A DNA stretch of 64,000 nucleotides from Bacillota bacterium. Its GTDB lineage: Bacteria; Bacillota; Clostridia; Acetivibrionales; DSM-1351. The notes under the pieces are model-generated. The model saw only the letters and a list, made by a program, of their open reading frames with translations. It was not told the origin of the DNA and did not search any database. Shown piece by piece: positions 62,041-64,000 of the stretch; positions within the stretch are counted from its first letter, which is position 1; each line of letters starts with the position of its first letter. Location: NCBI GenBank assembly GCA_023398105.1, contig JAEWST010000118.1, positions 25,779 through 89,778 of the forward strand. Direction: 5' to 3'. The position numbers and the translations under genes were made by a program.

Positions 62041-64000
62041 ATGAATTTACACAAGAAATATAGAAAAATGTTAGCTTTATTATTAGCATTAGCAATAACA
62101 GTATCGGGAGTAATGGTCAATTTTCCTGCGAAAGATGGGAAGGTTGTGCAGTTTGGGGGAGAGGTTGCAAATGCAGAAACAAGCCCGTGGACACAAAAAT
62201 CTAATGCTCCTTTTTCACGTTTTAATCATTCTGCAGTTACAATAAATGGGAAGATGTATGTTTTCGGAGGTTACGGCGGGGGGTATTATTATTCAAGTAG
62301 TTTATACGAATATAATCCAACTACAGATGTATGGACTGAGAAATCTTCTTCCGGTCCAAGAGGTCGACGTGACCATTCAGCAGTAGCGATAAACGGCAAA
62401 ATGTATATTTATGGAGGTGAAGGTTTTCATTATGATGGAACAACTACGTATTTTGAAGATTTATGGGAATATGATCCTGAAACAGATACGTGGGTTCAAA
62501 AGTCAAATGCTCCGTATAAATGTTCAGGACATAAAGCAGTAGCAGTAAATAATGAAATGTATGTATTTAGCGGTAAAGCTAATAAAATCTTGATATATCA
62601 TCAAGCAACAGATACATGGACACAAGTAGAATCTCCTACTGAAACTAATGGGGCTACATCTGCAGTAGAAATAAAAGGGAAAATATATATTCAAAGATAT
62701 AGTTATTCAGGTAACCTATGGGAATATAATCCGATGTCAAATGTATGGACACAAAAGAAAGACGGTCGAGGAATCTATGATCATTCTGCTGTAGCAGTAG
62801 ATGGTAAGCTGTATGCACACGGTGGAATGGTAACGGATTTGGATTACCCAATATGGTGGACATCGGAATACAATCCTGACACGGATACATGGGCATATAA
62901 GGAAGACGGTGAATCCCCCAGAAAAAATCATTCTGCAGTAGTAATTGACGGCAAGATGTATATTTTCGGAGGCTATGGTGGTGGTTCTTCCAAAGCTGAT
63001 TTGTGGGAATATGACTGTAACATTACTCCTATATTATCGGGAGTTTCACCTGTGCAAAATAAATCGTTTTCAGCAGCAGATACAAACTTTATTCCTCAGA
63101 TATCAGTATCAGATGCCGATAATGATACTTTGACCTGTAAATATTACATAGACGCGGAAACTACTCCAAGAGATACTAAAACTATATCAGATACAATTAC
63201 AACTCAGAATATGAGTTTCAATAATACATTAGATATGAGTACATTAAGCGAGGGAATCCATACAATCAAATATGAGGTGAGTGATAATATAATTCCTACA
63301 CCAGTAACAAAGACAGTGAATTTCAAGGTAGATAAGACTGCACCTACACTTGGAACAGTTACTAGAACATCTACAATTAATACTATTACCATGTCAGGTT
63401 CAGCAACTGATAGTCTTGCAGGACTTAACGCAGTTCCTTACAGGTATACAATAGGTTCAGAGGTATCAACATGGAGGACAGGAACAACATATACTTCAAC
63501 TGGTAATTTATTACCAAATACTAAATATGCAGCTAAATTTGAGGCAAGAGATGCAGCTGGTAATATAGCCAGTCATTCTAATAACATATATACTAAGGCT
63601 GCTGTACCTACACTTGCTGTAAACAACTCTACATCATACACTCTTGATGTTAAAACAACAGATAACAACCCTGAGTACACCCAGTACCAAATCAAATTAA
63701 GCAATAATAACGAAATAAAATATGTAACACAGGAAGGAACTGTAACAGCCACACCTGTCTGGATTACATTAACAAATAAAGCAGTAAAGGTTAAAGGTTT
63801 GAACCCTAATACAATATATACTTTTGCCGCAAAGGCTAGAAATGTAAGTGAGGAAGAAACAGTTATGAGTTCAGAGGTAAGCGGTACAACCCTAGTTGCT
63901 CCTGCTGCTCCGCCTGCAAACATTATTGCAACTGCAACTGATAACACTATAAAATTAGCATGGGATGCTGTAAGCGGAGCTATCAGCTATGATATTGTTG
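62041..64000 (+). CDS. Large secreted kelch-repeat / fibronectin-type protein (partial)
   Basis: Open from the ATG at 62041 (AGGAGG five bases upstream) to the window end, at least 653 residues. Signal peptide about 1-46. Six kelch-type blades follow, each with an NGKMYVFGG-like strand (NGKMYIYGG, NNEMYVFSG, KGKIYIQRY, DGKLYAHGG, DGKMYIFGG) and a DTWTQK-type strand: a six-bladed beta-propeller at about 55-330. Next come a cadherin/Ig-like region (PQISVSDADNDTLTCKYYID) and at least two fibronectin III-type modules (LLPNTKYAAKFEARDAAGN; LNPNTIYTFAAKARNVSEE; IKLAWDAVSGAISYD). It is probably a cell-surface or exopolysaccharide-binding protein. The C-terminus lies outside the window. Confidence 0.88.
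   Translation, partial: MNLHKKYRKMLALLLALAITVSGVMVNFPAKDGKVVQFGGEVANAETSPWTQKSNAPFSRFNHSAVTINGKMYVFGGYGGGYYYSSSLYEYNPTTDVWTEKSSSGPRGRRDHSAVAINGKMYIYGGEGFHYDGTTTYFEDLWEYDPETDTWVQKSNAPYKCSGHKAVAVNNEMYVFSGKANKILIYHQATDTWTQVESPTETNGATSAVEIKGKIYIQRYSYSGNLWEYNPMSNVWTQKKDGRGIYDHSAVAVDGKLYAHGGMVTDLDYPIWWTSEYNPDTDTWAYKEDGESPRKNHSAVVIDGKMYIFGGYGGGSSKADLWEYDCNITPILSGVSPVQNKSFSAADTNFIPQISVSDADNDTLTCKYYIDAETTPRDTKTISDTITTQNMSFNNTLDMSTLSEGIHTIKYEVSDNIIPTPVTKTVNFKVDKTAPTLGTVTRTSTINTITMSGSATDSLAGLNAVPYRYTIGSEVSTWRTGTTYTSTGNLLPNTKYAAKFEARDAAGNIASHSNNIYTKAAVPTLAVNNSTSYTLDVKTTDNNPEYTQYQIKLSNNNEIKYVTQEGTVTATPVWITLTNKAVKVKGLNPNTIYTFAAKARNVSEEETVMSSEVSGTTLVAPAAPPANIIATATDNTIKLAWDAVSGAISYDIV

Noticed and set aside
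62654..63947. Several minus-strand ORFs in the kelch gene
   Set aside because: The plus strand is one continuous secreted protein with repeat structure; these are its shadows.

Overview
The window is AT-rich DNA from an anaerobic, endospore-forming, cellulosome-producing clostridium, most likely of the Ruminiclostridium / Clostridium cluster III type. The evidence is: sporulation genes (spoVG, spoVT, yabP, yabQ, spoIIE) in the gene order known from Bacillus subtilis; flagellar rod genes next to mbl; a secreted esterase with a duplicated dockerin; strong GGAGG-type ribosome binding sites; frequent TTG starts; and intergenic DNA full of short inverted-repeat elements.

Layout. (1) 1-7.0 kb: an unknown membrane-anchored secreted protein, then mbl, flhO, flhP, a FlgJ-like rod protein, a phosphodiester glycosidase and fabZ. 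(2) 7.3-25.1 kb: murC on the minus strand, then the core block purR-spoVG-glmU-prs-pth-mfd-(PrsA/SurA-like foldase)-spoVT-ssb-mazG-hup-rqcP-yabP-yabQ-divIC-yabR. (3) 25.4-55.4 kb: a long accessory stretch that separates yabR from the tRNA-Met/Glu and spoIIE pair that follows it in B. subtilis. It holds a PatB-type C-S lyase, a cyclophilin lipoprotein, the dockerin esterase, a secreted transglutaminase-like protein, a phasin-like/UbiB-kinase pair, a LacI regulator, a five-gene thiotemplated biosynthetic cassette (ACP, BtrH-like acyltransferase, AMP ligase, nucleotidyltransferase-fold protein, second ACP), small conserved genes, HtrA, a chemoreceptor and a putative glycosidase with an AraC regulator. 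(4) 55.4-64 kb: tRNA-Met/Glu/Val, a YitT-family protein, spoIIE, small membrane proteins, tRNA-Arg and the start of a large kelch/fibronectin-type secreted protein cut by the window end.

Functionally the core block combines nucleotide and cell-wall precursor supply (prs, purR, glmU, murC), translation and ribosome rescue (pth, rqcP, yabR), transcription-coupled repair (mfd) and sporulation control. Recognisable control sites are a paired PurBox-like operator before purR, a sigma-H-type promoter before spoVG, a spoIIE promoter with 21-bp spacing and Spo0A-box-like sites, and consensus sigma-A promoters before tRNA genes.

The most interesting system is the 39.6-44.2 kb cassette. It has the parts to activate an acyl group, hold it on carrier proteins and transfer it with a BtrH-like acyltransferase, with no NRPS or PKS; its product cannot be named from sequence. 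Also notable are a GlmU whose uridylyltransferase half has lost its signature motif, three MITE-like repeat families (one with 157-bp full-length copies placed just upstream of genes), and a structured leader upstream of patB.
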